Source of the DNA: Acidovorax sp.
Lineage (GTDB): Bacteria; Pseudomonadota; Gammaproteobacteria; Burkholderiales; Burkholderiaceae_C
Assembly: GCF_027492855.1 (NCBI RefSeq)
Contig: NZ_JAPUDY010000058.1
Location: forward strand, 1 to 64,000
DNA: 64,000 nt
Direction: 5' to 3'
Position 1 is the stretch's first letter; the number at the start of each line of letters is the position of its first letter. Shown one piece after another: positions 50,727-59,219 of the stretch. The position numbers were made by a program, and so were the translations under genes. A model generated the notes under the pieces. It worked only from the letters and a program-made list of their open reading frames with translations, had not been told where the DNA came from and did no database searches.

Positions 50727-51728
50727 ATGCCACATTCCCACTCCACCCGCCGCTTCGCCCTGGGCACCATCGCCTCGGCTGCCGCTCTGGGCGCGGGCCT
50801 GCTGGCCGGTGCACCGGCCATGGCCCAGGCCTATCCCAGCAAAACCGTCACCATCATCGTGCCGTTTGCGGCTGGTGGCACCACCGACATCCTGGCGCGC
50901 ATCATCGGCCAGGCGCTCACAAGCGAGCTGGGCCAATCCGTCATCGTGGACAACCGCGCGGGCGCAGGCGGCAACATCGGCGGCGCGCTGGCGGCCAAAG
51001 CGACTGCTGACGGCTACACGCTCTTCATGGGCACGGTGGGCACACACGCCATCAACGCCAGCCTGTACAAGAAGATGCCCTTCGATCCGGTCAAAGACTT
51101 CGCGCCCCTCACGCGCGTGGCCAACGTGCCCAACCTGCTGGTGGCCAACCCCGCCAGGCCCTACAAAAGCGTAAAAGAGCTGATCGCCTACGCCAAGGCC
51201 AACCCCGGCAAGGTGGACTTCGGCTCCTCGGGCAACGGCAGCTCCATCCACCTGTCGGGCGAGCTGTTCAAGAGCTTGGCCAAGGTGGACATGGTGCACG
51301 TGCCTTACAAGGGCAGCGCCCCGGCTGTCACCGATCTGCTGGGCAACCAGATCGGCATCATGTTCGACAACATGCCCTCGGCCATCCAGCATGTGCGCAG
51401 CGGCAAGCTGGTGCCGATTGCCGTGACCACGGCCAAGCGCTCGCCCGAGCTGCCCAACGTTCCCACTATTGCCGAAGCCGGTGTGCCCGGCTACGAGGCC
51501 ACCTCCTGGTTCGGTATGTTCGCGCCTGCGGGCACGCCCGCGCCGGTGCTGGCCAAGCTCAACACCGCGCTGGTCAAGGTGCTGAACCAGGCCGACGTGA
51601 AGAAAAAGATCAACGAGCAGGGCGCCGAGACCTACAGCGAAACGCCCGAGCAGTTCGCTGCCTTCATCCAGGCCGAATCGGTGAAGTGGGGCAAGGTGGT
51701 CAAGGAGTCTGGGGCAAGTTTGGATTGA
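50727..51728 (+). CDS. Bug-family (TctC) periplasmic binding protein
   Basis: The 333-residue protein has a signal peptide (STRRFALGTIASAAALGAGL, cleavage near AMAQA; a twin Arg hints at Tat). Bug hallmarks are YPSKTVTIIVPFAAGGTTDI, VDNRAGAGGNIGGALAAKAT, MVHVPYKGSAPAVTDLLG and GYEATSWFGMFAPAGTPAP. GAAGGAGACCCCC precedes the ATG. Such proteins usually bind carboxylates, and many are orphans as here; no TctA/TctB genes are near. Co-location with the pca genes hints at an aromatic acid or dicarboxylate as ligand. Confidence 0.9.
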   Translation: MPHSHSTRRFALGTIASAAALGAGLLAGAPAMAQAYPSKTVTIIVPFAAGGTTDILARIIGQALTSELGQSVIVDNRAGAGGNIGGALAAKATADGYTLFMGTVGTHAINASLYKKMPFDPVKDFAPLTRVANVPNLLVANPARPYKSVKELIAYAKANPGKVDFGSSGNGSSIHLSGELFKSLAKVDMVHVPYKGSAPAVTDLLGNQIGIMFDNMPSAIQHVRSGKLVPIAVTTAKRSPELPNVPTIAEAGVPGYEATSWFGMFAPAGTPAPVLAKLNTALVKVLNQADVKKKINEQGAETYSETPEQFAAFIQAESVKWGKVVKESGASLD

Positions 51729-51748
51729 TCTCCGCTGCAGCTCGTTGG

Positions 51749-51806
51749 TGCTATTAAATTAATAGCTGCTACCGCTTGATATACAAGCGGTAGCAGCTAT
51801 TTTTCT
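51749..51806 (+). repeat. Dispersed ~55 bp repeat, copy 6, acting as terminator of the Bug gene
   Basis: AATAGCTGCTACCGCTTG (51761-51778), loop ATATA, CAAGCGGTAGCAGCTATT (51784-51801), then T-rich: a perfect 18 bp stem that is almost certainly a working terminator. The flank TGCTATTAAATT and the core match the copy at 55409 and the reference at 33541, with compensating changes in the stem. Confidence 0.85.
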
Positions 51807-51826
51807 TAAACCCTGGTGGGCTGCGC

Positions 51827-52429
51827 TCACTGCACGCGGTACACCCGCCCCGTCTGCGCGCCTTCCACGCTGCGCTGGTAGGCCAGGGCCGCACGTGCGG
51901 CGGGCACGGGTTCAAAGCCCGGGAAGAAGGGGGCGTAGCTGCCCATCGATTCGGTGAGCACCGTGGGGCTGACGGCGTTGATGCGCAGGCCGCGTGGCAG
52001 CTCGATGGCGGCGGCGGCCACAAAGCCCTCAATGGCCGCATTCACGGCGCTGGCGCTGGCGCCGTTGCGGATGGGCTCGGTGCTCAGGATGCCGCTGATC
52101 AGCGTGATGGAGCCGCCGTCGTTCAAGTGCTGTTGGCCCAGCAGCGCCAGCTGCACCTGGCCCAGCAGCTTGTCCTGCAGGCCCAGGTTGAACTGCGCGG
52201 GTGTCATGTCGGCCAGGGGGCCGAAATGCACATTGCCCGCCGTGCTCACGATGGCATCGACCTTGCCAACGGCCGCAAACAGCGCGGCCAGCGAGGCGGG
52301 TTGGGCGAGGTCGGCCTGGTGCATGCCGCTGTTGCGGCCCACGGTGATCACATCATGGCGGGCGCCCAAGTTGGCCAGCACGGCCTGGCCGATGGTGCCG
52401 CTGGCGCCGATGAGAAGAATCTTGGACAT
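51827..52429 (-). CDS. Short SDR-like protein lacking the catalytic Tyr/Lys
   Basis: The 200-residue Rossmann-fold protein has GASGTIGQAVLANLG (8-22), VDAIVSTAGNVHFGPLADM and SITLISGILSTEP. Where SDRs carry YxxxK it reads GASASAVNAAIEGFVAAAAI, so both Tyr and Lys are replaced. The family of ~200-residue short-chain dehydrogenases of this type is common beside LysR regulators, as here (divergent LysR at 52540). Activity is uncertain: it could be a binding or regulatory protein or use other residues. Confidence 0.8.
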   Translation of the reverse strand: MSKILLIGASGTIGQAVLANLGARHDVITVGRNSGMHQADLAQPASLAALFAAVGKVDAIVSTAGNVHFGPLADMTPAQFNLGLQDKLLGQVQLALLGQQHLNDGGSITLISGILSTEPIRNGASASAVNAAIEGFVAAAAIELPRGLRINAVSPTVLTESMGSYAPFFPGFEPVPAARAALAYQRSVEGAQTGRVYRVQ

Positions 52430-52462
52430 GGTGTTTTCCTTGGGTTGAAGAATCGATGAGCC

Positions 52463-52486
52463 TTGATTCTTTTGCTAATCGATCAA
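52463..52486. promoter_or_regulatory. Candidate LysR site between SDR and lysR genes
   Basis: TTGAT (52463-52467) and ATCAA (52482-52486) form an inverted repeat in the A+T-rich 110 bp divergent gap; ATTGATTA follows at about 52523. LysR proteins bind such dyads, so this is a plausible autoregulatory site. Confidence 0.4.
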
Positions 52487-52539
52487 TGCATAAAGTACAT
52501 TGAAGTTCTTTTGGTGATAACCATTGATTAGGAATTGCC

Positions 52540-53427
52540 ATGGACAAGCTGCGCAGCATGGAGGTCATGGTGGCCGTGGTCGAGGCGGGCAGCTTTGCCG
52601 CCGCTGCGCGCCAGCTCGACATCTCGGCGGTGATGGTGGGCAAGCACATCCAGCAGCTCGAAACCCACCTGGGCGCAAGCCTGCTCCAGCGCAGCACGCG
52701 CCGCAGCAGCCTGACGGAGGTGGGTGCGGCGTTTTACGAGGACAGCAAACGTGTGCTGGAGCAGGTGCGCTGGGCCGAGTCAGCGGTAGAGCGCAGCCGT
52801 GCCACGCCCCAGGGCCTGCTGCGCGTGAGTGCGCCCTTCACGATGGGCAGCCATGTGATCGCCCCGTTGGTGGCTGAATTTCTGCAGCGCCATGAGCAGG
52901 TGCGTGTGGACCTGCAGCTCACCGACAGCGTGGTGGACCTGGCAGGCGAGGGCTTTGATGCAGCCGTGCGCATTGGCGGTGTAGTGGATGAGGGCCTGGT
53001 GGCCCGCCCGCTGCGCCCCTACCGCATGGTGATTGCCGCCGCACCCGCCTACCTGCAGCGCCACGGCACGCCAGAGCGTGCGGCCGACCTGGCGCGCCAC
53101 CAGTGCCTGAGCCATTCGGTGTGGCAGCGCCGCGTGGAGTGGACGCTGCGCGACGGCAACCAAGAGTTCTACTGGCCCGAGCAAGCCCGTTTTGTGTGCA
53201 ACCAGGGCGACGGCCTGCGCCAGGCCGCGCTGCGCGGCCTGGGCTTGGTCATGCAGCCCGAGGTGCTATTGGCCGAAGACCTGGCCAGCGGCGCCCTGGT
53301 GCCCGTGATGCCGCAGTGCCTGCCCGCGTCACGGCCCATGCACCTGGTTTATGCGCCTGATAGGCGGCAGTTGCCTAAGTTGGCGCGGTTTGTGGAGCAT
53401 GTGGTGGGGGCGTTGGGCGCGCCATAG
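52540..53427 (+). CDS. LysR-family regulator divergent from the short SDR
   Basis: The 295-residue protein has an N-terminal helix-turn-helix (AVVEAGSFAAAARQLDISAV, then MVGKHIQQLETHLGASLLQR, about 10-49) and a C-terminal periplasmic-binding-type effector domain (GLLRVSAPFTMGSHVIAPLV, VDLAGEGFDAAVRIG, FVCNQGDGLRQAALRGLGLV). It most likely controls the divergent SDR gene and itself. The ligand is unknown. Confidence 0.9.
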   Translation: MDKLRSMEVMVAVVEAGSFAAAARQLDISAVMVGKHIQQLETHLGASLLQRSTRRSSLTEVGAAFYEDSKRVLEQVRWAESAVERSRATPQGLLRVSAPFTMGSHVIAPLVAEFLQRHEQVRVDLQLTDSVVDLAGEGFDAAVRIGGVVDEGLVARPLRPYRMVIAAAPAYLQRHGTPERAADLARHQCLSHSVWQRRVEWTLRDGNQEFYWPEQARFVCNQGDGLRQAALRGLGLVMQPEVLLAEDLASGALVPVMPQCLPASRPMHLVYAPDRRQLPKLARFVEHVVGALGAP

Positions 53428-53479
53428 CATCTCGCTCAGTGCAATTAATGCGATCAATGCGGGCAAGGCGGCCCGTCCG

Positions 53480-53938
53480 TCATTCCACGGCATCGCGGGG
53501 CACTTCCGGCCCGATCTTGAACACCCCGCTGACCCGCGCGCACGGCACGCCATCGGCCGTGACCAGCCCCTGCGCAAACACCAGTGAGCGCGTGACGCGC
53601 AGCGGCTCGGCTTCGCCCTCCACCCAGGCGCCCAGCGGGGCGGGGGCCAGGTAGTCGATCTGAAGGCTGATGGTGGGCAAGAAGCGGTCGGCCACCTGGG
53701 CGTTTTTGCGGTGCACCGACAGGGGCAGCAGCATGTCGCAAAAGGTGGCCATCATGCCGCCGTGCAGATTGCCCATGGGGTTGGTGTGCCGCCGCTCCAC
53801 ACGAAAGCCGAACTTCACCACCTCGCCCTGGTGCAGCAGATACAGCGGGCCGTTGTGCTGGATGTAGGGGCCACCGGCCTGCAGGGCGGCAAAGCCTGCG
53901 GGGATGACGGTGGCGATGGGCTTTTCGGCGGCTTGCAT
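53480..53938 (-). CDS. PaaI-type hotdog thioesterase
   Basis: The 152-residue hotdog-fold acyl-CoA thioesterase has the active-site segment RRHTNPMGNLHGGMMATFCD (PMGNLHGG is the usual signature, then Asp) and strands LQIDYLAPAPLGAWVEGE and FAQGLVTADGVPCARVSGVF. The start at 53938 overlaps the transglutaminase-like gene stop by one base (TGATG), so the pair is coupled. The substrate is unknown. Confidence 0.87.
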   Translation of the reverse strand: MQAAEKPIATVIPAGFAALQAGGPYIQHNGPLYLLHQGEVVKFGFRVERRHTNPMGNLHGGMMATFCDMLLPLSVHRKNAQVADRFLPTISLQIDYLAPAPLGAWVEGEAEPLRVTRSLVFAQGLVTADGVPCARVSGVFKIGPEVPRDAVE

Positions 53939-54624
53939 CAGCGGGCTTCCTTTTCAATGTCGTGGGCAAAGCTGGCATCTTGCAGGCTGCTGCGGGTGGC
54001 GTCGCCCGCCAGCCAGCCGCCGTACACGGTGCGAAAGTCGGCCACGATCTGGTCGAGCGGCATGTCGTCAAAGGCGCCGCGCTGGTGCACGTATTCCATG
54101 TGGCGCTGGCCGGTCTTGTCGAACGGGTGGTAGATCGAATCTGCGACACCATCAAACGTGAGTGGCAGCAGGCCAAAGCGGTCGCACAGCTCGATGTTGA
54201 ACGCTGGCGTGGCCTTGCGCCAGGCGCCGTCCAGCCAGATATCGGCGTAGCCGTGCCAGATGAAGAGGTCGGTTTTCATGGTCTCGCGCATGCGTTCAGT
54301 GGATAGGTGATTACGCACGTCGGCAAAACCCATGCGCGCCGGGATGCCTGCCGCACGGCACACGGCGGTGAGCAGCGCGGCCTTGGGAACGCACCAGCCG
54401 TGGCCATTGGCCAGCACGGTGCTGGCCGTCATGCCGTGGGACGAAAGGTCGATGCGATAAGGGTCGTAGCGAAAGCCGTCGCGCACTGCCAGGTACAGGG
54501 CCACGGCGCGTTCGCGGTCATCGCTGCCGCGCGCGTGTTCGGCGGCGAATGCCTGGACAGTGGGCGCGTTGCTGTCGATGAGCGTGGTGGTACTCAGGTG
54601 GGCGGGGGTGGGGCGGTCGGTCAT
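53938..54624 (-). CDS. Transglutaminase-like cysteine protease-fold protein
   Basis: The 228-residue protein has the catalytic Cys78 in NGHGWCVPKAALLTAVCRAA and His124 in IWHGYADIWLDGAW; the Asp position reads KATPAFN. Start MTDRPTPAHL at 54624 after GGAGAGCCCTC; the frame extends further but lacks a good site. No signal peptide is present, so it is cytoplasmic. Such proteins are peptidase- or transamidase-like; this one forms a coupled pair with the thioesterase. Substrate unknown. Confidence 0.83.
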   Translation of the reverse strand: MTDRPTPAHLSTTTLIDSNAPTVQAFAAEHARGSDDRERAVALYLAVRDGFRYDPYRIDLSSHGMTASTVLANGHGWCVPKAALLTAVCRAAGIPARMGFADVRNHLSTERMRETMKTDLFIWHGYADIWLDGAWRKATPAFNIELCDRFGLLPLTFDGVADSIYHPFDKTGQRHMEYVHQRGAFDDMPLDQIVADFRTVYGGWLAGDATRSSLQDASFAHDIEKEAR

Positions 54625-54708
54625 GAGGGCTCTCCTGTGGACCCAGTGTGCAGGCGGCCCCGGCACAAGGCTGTCACGGTGGCGCCACCCGGTGCTGTGT
54701 TCTTTGAT

Positions 54709-55353
54709 TCACACCCGCCAGGCGGGCAATTGCCAGTTGCGCCACAGCGCAATGCCGCGCAGCCCGGCGGTGAGCGCCACGCAGGCGAGCAGTGGCGCCC
54801 AGTCGGGTGCGTGCAGGTGGCGCAGTGCCACGTCAGCCCAGCCGCCCGCGAAGGCGCACAGTGCGTAGGGGCGGTGGTCGCTGAAGGCCTGGGGCACCTC
54901 GTTGCACAGCACATCGCGCAGCACGCCGCCAAAGACGCCGGTGATCACGCCCATCATCACGCTGATGATGGGCGGCATGCCGATGGCGGTGGCGATGTCC
55001 ACACCCACCGCCGCGAACAGCCCGAGGCCAATGGCGTCGGGCAGCAGCATGGCGCGTTCGGTGGGCTGAAAGTGGCGTTGGCGCATGAACAGCATCGCAC
55101 CCAGGCTGAGGGCCAGGATGCCCCAGACAAAGCTGGTGTGGCGTATCCAGAAAAAGGGCCGCTGGTCCAGCAGCAGATCACGCAGCGTGCCGCCGCCAAA
55201 GGCGGCCACGAACGCCACCACGCACACGCCCACGGCGTCGAGCCGCTTGTGCGCGGCGGCGATGATGCCCGACAGCGCGAAGGCGATGGTGGCGGCCACT
55301 TCCAGCAGGAAGCGCAGGGTGTGCACCCAAGGGGCGTCAAGCAACTGGTCCAT
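54709..55353 (-). CDS. TRIC-type channel family protein (UPF0126/YadS-like)
   Basis: The 214-residue membrane protein has two repeats, each with the glycine-rich signature GGGTLRDLLLDQRPFFWI (about 53-70) and VFGGVLRDVLCNEVPQAF (about 140-157). About seven helices are predicted. Prokaryotic TRIC proteins form trimeric potassium channels; in some bacteria they are linked to glycine transport. Substrate not decidable here. Confidence 0.9.
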   Translation of the reverse strand: MDQLLDAPWVHTLRFLLEVAATIAFALSGIIAAAHKRLDAVGVCVVAFVAAFGGGTLRDLLLDQRPFFWIRHTSFVWGILALSLGAMLFMRQRHFQPTERAMLLPDAIGLGLFAAVGVDIATAIGMPPIISVMMGVITGVFGGVLRDVLCNEVPQAFSDHRPYALCAFAGGWADVALRHLHAPDWAPLLACVALTAGLRGIALWRNWQLPAWRV

Positions 55354-55408
55354 GGGCGCGATTGTGCCGTGGCGCGCAGGGCTGTGGTGGCAACGGGTTC
55401 AGGCTATT

Positions 55409-55468
55409 TTGCTATTAAATGAATAGCTTATTGTGCTTGTATTTAAAGCGCTAGGGCCAGATTTGATG
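55409..55468 (+). repeat. Dispersed ~55 bp repeat, copy 7
   Basis: Order of elements is TTGCTATTAAATGAATAGCT, TATTGTGCTTGTATTTAAAG, CGCTAGGGCCAGATTTGATG. It matches copies at 51749 (TGCTATTAAATTAATAGCTG) and 33541 (GCGCTTGTATATAAAGCGCT). Confidence 0.7.
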
Positions 55469-55478
55469 AATGGTTTTT

Positions 55479-55506
55479 CCCCAGGGGTTCGCAAGAACCC
55501 CTGGGG
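55479..55506. terminator. Perfect 12 bp hairpin with GCAA loop
   Basis: CCCCAGGGGTTC (55479-55490), loop GCAA, GAACCCCTGGGG (55495-55506). It lies 45 bp after the siderophore-receptor gene (minus strand). Read in that direction it is followed by A rather than T, so termination without a U-tail or mRNA protection are both possible. Confidence 0.5.
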
Positions 55507-55551
55507 TTAGCTATTGCCAGTAGCGCGGCGGCGCGGCAGAGCGGCAGAGCA

Positions 55552-57732
55552 TCAGAAGAAGTAGGTCAACCCCACGCTGAAGCTGCGCGGCATGGCGGGC
55601 GACACCACATTGGCGTTGATGGCGCCGTCGTAGTAGGCCTTGTTGAACAGGTTCTTCACACCCGCCGTGATGCGGTAGCTGTCGCCCGCGTAGCTGACGG
55701 ATGCATCGGCCACGAAGTACGAAGGCAGCGTGAAGGGGTATGAGCCGATTTGCTCGCTCACGTAGCGCCCGCCCAGGCCCAGTGTGACGCGCTGGTACTG
55801 CGGCAGCTTGTAGGTGGCCCAGGCCGTGAGCGTGTGGCGCGGCGTGAGGTTGAGCGGCTGGCCTACGATGGCGGCGTTGTTGTCGCGCGTGACCTCGGTC
55901 TGCGTGTAGGTGTAGGCGCTGGTGAGTTTCCAGCCGTTTTTCAGGTCTGCGCCCAGCTCCAGCTCCAGGCCACGTGCGCGCTGCTCGCCGGTCTGCACGC
56001 TGAATCCGGTGTTCACCGGGTCGGCGGTGCTCACGTTCTGGCGGGTCAGGTCGAACAGGGCAAGCGCGCCGGTGAACTGGCCGCCGGGGGCCTCGTATTT
56101 CACGCCGGTCTCCCACTGTTTGCCGGTCTCGGGCACAAAGGGCGTGCCGCCAAAGCTGACACCCGACACGGGCAGGAAGGATTCACCGTAGCTGCCGTAG
56201 GCGGCCCAGCCGGGCTTGAACTCGTACACCAAGCCGGCCGACAAGGTGGTGGCGCTGTTTTTTTGCTGTGTTTGCTTGCCGCTCACTCGATTGTCGATGT
56301 TGTTGGTGGACCAGTCGCGCCGCAGGCCCACCAAGGCCGTCCAGCCCTGGCCGAACTTGATCTGGTCCTGCGCATAAAGGCCTGCCACGGTGAGCTTGGC
56401 GGGGGCGTTGTTGGTCAGCGCTTCGGGGCATGTGGCCTGCGTTCCATAGACCGGCTTGAACAGGTCCAGCGCGCCGATGCGGCAGGTGCGGCTGGCCTGC
56501 AGGCTATGGCCGCTGCGCAGGTCCAGGCCCGTTACCAATTGGTGTTGGGCGCCCAGTGCCTCGAAGCGCGAGAGCAGCGAGGTGTCGGTGGCCAGCAGGT
56601 CAAAATCCATGTACTGGCGCGACGCTTGGCGGTTTTGCAGCCGCTGGTTGGCCTGAAGCGCCTGGTTGGACACGAAGTTGCCCGTGCCCTTCTCGGTCTC
56701 GTAGCGCACGTTCTGTCGCAGGCTCATGGCCTGCGACAACCGGTGCTCCAGCGCGTAGCCGACCGTGGTGCTCTCCACGTCATACACACCAAAGGCCGGG
56801 TCGCCGGTGAACATCGTGACGGGCAGCTTGCCATTGCGGTTGGGCAGCACCGTGCCATAGGGCGTGATGCCCTGCTGGCGCAGCCACTCACTGCGGCTGT
56901 AGGTGGCAAACAGCACCAGATCGGTGTCGCGGCCCATGTCGATGGAGAGCGATGGGGCGAACCAGCGGTCTTTGCGGTATACGAACTGCGTGGGGTCGTC
57001 GCTGTTGGACACCATGGCGTTAATGCGCAGCGCCGTCTTACCCGATTCAGACAGCGGGCGGTTGAAGTCGGCCTGCAGCGTGCGCTGTCCAAAGCTGCCC
57101 ACCTCCACGCCGACTTCGTTCAGTGCTTCCTTTTTGGGCCGCTTGCTGATGGCGTTGACGATGCCGCCCGGCTGCACCTGGCCATAGAGTACCGAAGCCG
57201 AGCCCTTGAGCACCTCAAAGCGCTCATAGCCATAGGGCTGCAGCTTTGCCCACATGCCAGGGCTTTGCACCAGGCCATCGACCAGGATGGATTCGGTCGA
57301 GCGAAAGCCCCGGATGTTGAGGTCATCAAACCCCCGGCGCCCAAAGTTGACGGGGCTCACACCCGCCACGGTCTGCAGCGCCTGCTGCACGTTCACGATC
57401 TGGCGCGACTCCATCTGCTCGCGCGTGACCACGCTGATGGACTGCGGCGTCTCCAGCCGCCGCATAGGTGCCTTGCCCGCCGTCTGCGCCTCGACGGGCG
57501 CAAAGCCCATGTCCTTTTCGGTGCTGGCGTTGATGCGGATTTCTTGGAGTTGGGGGGCTGTGGCGTCGGAGGCCGGAGCGCCGGTTTGTTGCGCCAGGGC
57601 GGCTTGCGTGAGGCACAGAGCCAATGGTGTCAGGGCGAACAGGCTGACTTTGTGGGTGGACGAGGGGGCGAAAAGCGGAAGCGTGCGGGTAGCGCTGGGC
57701 GCCAAGGCCGCGCGGGAAGATTGGAAAGACAT
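55552..57732 (-). CDS. TonB-dependent siderophore receptor, ferrichrome/hydroxamate type
   Basis: The 726-residue outer-membrane receptor has a leader with hydrophobic core FALTPLALCLTQAALAQQ. A plug domain follows: APMRRLETPQSISVVTREQM, VAGVSPVNFGRRGFDDLNIR, then PYGYERFEVLKGSASVLYGQ and GGIVNAISKRP. A 22-strand barrel ends PRSFSVGLTYFF with the C-terminal Phe. Plug motifs resemble FhuA/FoxA/FcuA-type receptors; the exact ligand is unknown. A strong Fur-box match lies 91-109 bp upstream of the start. It would deliver ferric siderophore to the periplasm with TonB-ExbBD encoded elsewhere. Confidence 0.9.
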   Translation of the reverse strand: MSFQSSRAALAPSATRTLPLFAPSSTHKVSLFALTPLALCLTQAALAQQTGAPASDATAPQLQEIRINASTEKDMGFAPVEAQTAGKAPMRRLETPQSISVVTREQMESRQIVNVQQALQTVAGVSPVNFGRRGFDDLNIRGFRSTESILVDGLVQSPGMWAKLQPYGYERFEVLKGSASVLYGQVQPGGIVNAISKRPKKEALNEVGVEVGSFGQRTLQADFNRPLSESGKTALRINAMVSNSDDPTQFVYRKDRWFAPSLSIDMGRDTDLVLFATYSRSEWLRQQGITPYGTVLPNRNGKLPVTMFTGDPAFGVYDVESTTVGYALEHRLSQAMSLRQNVRYETEKGTGNFVSNQALQANQRLQNRQASRQYMDFDLLATDTSLLSRFEALGAQHQLVTGLDLRSGHSLQASRTCRIGALDLFKPVYGTQATCPEALTNNAPAKLTVAGLYAQDQIKFGQGWTALVGLRRDWSTNNIDNRVSGKQTQQKNSATTLSAGLVYEFKPGWAAYGSYGESFLPVSGVSFGGTPFVPETGKQWETGVKYEAPGGQFTGALALFDLTRQNVSTADPVNTGFSVQTGEQRARGLELELGADLKNGWKLTSAYTYTQTEVTRDNNAAIVGQPLNLTPRHTLTAWATYKLPQYQRVTLGLGGRYVSEQIGSYPFTLPSYFVADASVSYAGDSYRITAGVKNLFNKAYYDGAINANVVSPAMPRSFSVGLTYFF

Positions 57733-57822
57733 GGATGTCCCGGTGATGGAGGGTGCGCAAAACGCGGGTGCACTGGCTCGCGTTGTGTGTCCGGGACGCT
57801 GGCTGGTAGAAAATTAAATTTT

Positions 57823-57841
57823 AATGCGAATCATTGTTATT
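57823..57841 (-). promoter_or_regulatory. Fur box of the siderophore receptor
   Basis: AATGCGAATCATTGTTATT is 19 bases and a good match to the classical Fur consensus of AAT-rich inverted hexamers (GATAAT or AATGAGAAT type). It lies in an A+T-rich stretch upstream of the receptor, consistent with iron-starvation control. Confidence 0.8.
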
Positions 57842-57972
57842 TGTAAATTTCAACTGAACGATGCTGCTCAAGCGCGCCGCAGGTCAAAACTTCTTGAGGC
57901 CAGATCAATGGTTGAGACAACGCAGTGAACTGCTTGGGCGAACCTCGTATCCCGCCGCCGCAACGTTGCATC

Positions 57973-58941
57973 TCACGGCTTGCGGCCCGCCCGTTGGGGA
58001 TTTCGCGGCTGGCCTGAAGGGTTTTGTTTTCGCCAGCGCTCCCAGGGCACATTGCCTCCAGAGAATGCCTCGGCAAGGCTAAGCCGGAAAGCCCGCACCC
58101 TTTGTGGCATGTGCCTTGCCGTTGGCGTGACGGCATGAATCGGCAACGTGGGTGTTGCGTACTTGGGGAGCACTTGTACCAGTGCACCTCGTTCGAGGTG
58201 GGAGGCAAATGCAAAACTTGGGCCGTACGCAATGCCCAAGCCAGCTGCGGCCGCTTCGGCCATCATTTGCGTGTTGTTCGTGACGAATTTGTATGGATCG
58301 GAAATCGCTGTGACCTTGTCCCCAGGTCCCTCGAACGACCAGGGTGCTGTCGATACCGTGCCCAGGTAGCCAATCCGAACATGGCTGGCGAGTTCGGCGG
58401 GAGACTTGGGTGTCCCGCAGCGCGAAAGATATGCCGGAGCCGCGCAAGCGATCAGCGAGCAACTTGATATCTGCTGGGCAATCAATTCAGAATCCTTGAG
58501 CTTGCCTATGCGAATGGCAATGTCAACGCCCTCCTCGATGAGATCAACGAATCGATCCTTTAGTTGGACCTCGACTTTCACCTCTGGGTAGTCGTTCGAG
58601 TAGTCCGCGATGACGGGCGCCAGAAAGGCAGCCCCAAACGTCACAGGAGCGGAAACCCTTAGCGTTCCTCGTGGAGTGCTTTGCGTGGCCGCTACTTCGT
58701 GATTGGCCTCTTCCAGTTCATCGAGGATTCGCTTGCACCGAGGCAGGTAGAGCACTCCTGCGTCCGTCAAGGCAAGCTGGCGTGTCGTGCGCTGGACGAG
58801 CCGCGCGGGCAGGGCATCCTCGAGCGCCGTCAAATACCTGCCAGCCATCACGGAGGAAAGGCCAAGCCGACGAGCCGCCCCGGCAATGCTTCCTTCCTCG
58901 ACCGCCGCGACGAACACTGCCAAGCTCATCAGTTTGTCCAT
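57973..58941 (-). CDS. LysR-family regulator of the nitrile/isonitrile cluster
   Basis: The 322-residue protein has a helix-turn-helix (AAVEEGSIAGAARRLGLSSV, then MAGRYLTALEDALPARLVQR, about 12-51) and an effector domain (GTLRVSAPVTFGAAFLAPVI, FVDLIEEGVDIAIRIGKLKD, AEAAAAGLGIAYGPSFAFAS). The C-terminal tail is long and basic (EAFSGGNVPWERWRKQNPSG). Base use is visibly lower in G+C than the genes on the left. It is divergent from the HD/nitrilase/DJ-1 genes across a 278 bp gap with a distant inverted repeat, so it most likely controls them. The inducer may be a nitrile, cyanide-like compound or isonitrile; inference. Confidence 0.9.
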   Translation of the reverse strand: MDKLMSLAVFVAAVEEGSIAGAARRLGLSSVMAGRYLTALEDALPARLVQRTTRQLALTDAGVLYLPRCKRILDELEEANHEVAATQSTPRGTLRVSAPVTFGAAFLAPVIADYSNDYPEVKVEVQLKDRFVDLIEEGVDIAIRIGKLKDSELIAQQISSCSLIACAAPAYLSRCGTPKSPAELASHVRIGYLGTVSTAPWSFEGPGDKVTAISDPYKFVTNNTQMMAEAAAAGLGIAYGPSFAFASHLERGALVQVLPKYATPTLPIHAVTPTARHMPQRVRAFRLSLAEAFSGGNVPWERWRKQNPSGQPRNPQRAGRKP

Positions 58942-58945
58942 AGAA

Positions 58946-59007
58946 CTACCTACTGTGAATACATATTGCGAAAATTATTAGTCATATTATCAACTGCTCG
59001 TAGGTAG
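58946..59007. promoter_or_regulatory. Widely spaced inverted repeat in the LysR/HD promoter gap
   Basis: CTACCTAC (58946-58953) and GTAGGTAG (59000-59007) are perfect reverse complements 46 bp apart in an A+T-rich stretch. LysR proteins often bind two sites about 40-60 bp apart, so this pair is a candidate recognition and activation site. The rest of the 58942-59219 gap holds no other feature I can support. Confidence 0.45.
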
Positions 59008-59219
59008 ATAACACTTCCCTTCACGAGGCTCTCGCAGAGTGCGCAGCGCCGAGAAACACAAGGGGGGAAGAATGAAAGTAGTAGCTAGCGGTTTGTCCGA
59101 TGCACCTGCATCCGGCGATGGGATCAGCGGCCTGACGGATGTCGGCCCTCCCTGCTCTTTGGAAGCAGGAGATGCGAAGGCCCGCGAAGGTATGGCCTGT
59201 TGAGTTGAGGAGACCTATC

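Noticed and set aside
55750-57846. Plus-strand open frame of 698 codons
   Set aside because: It is the antisense of the siderophore receptor.
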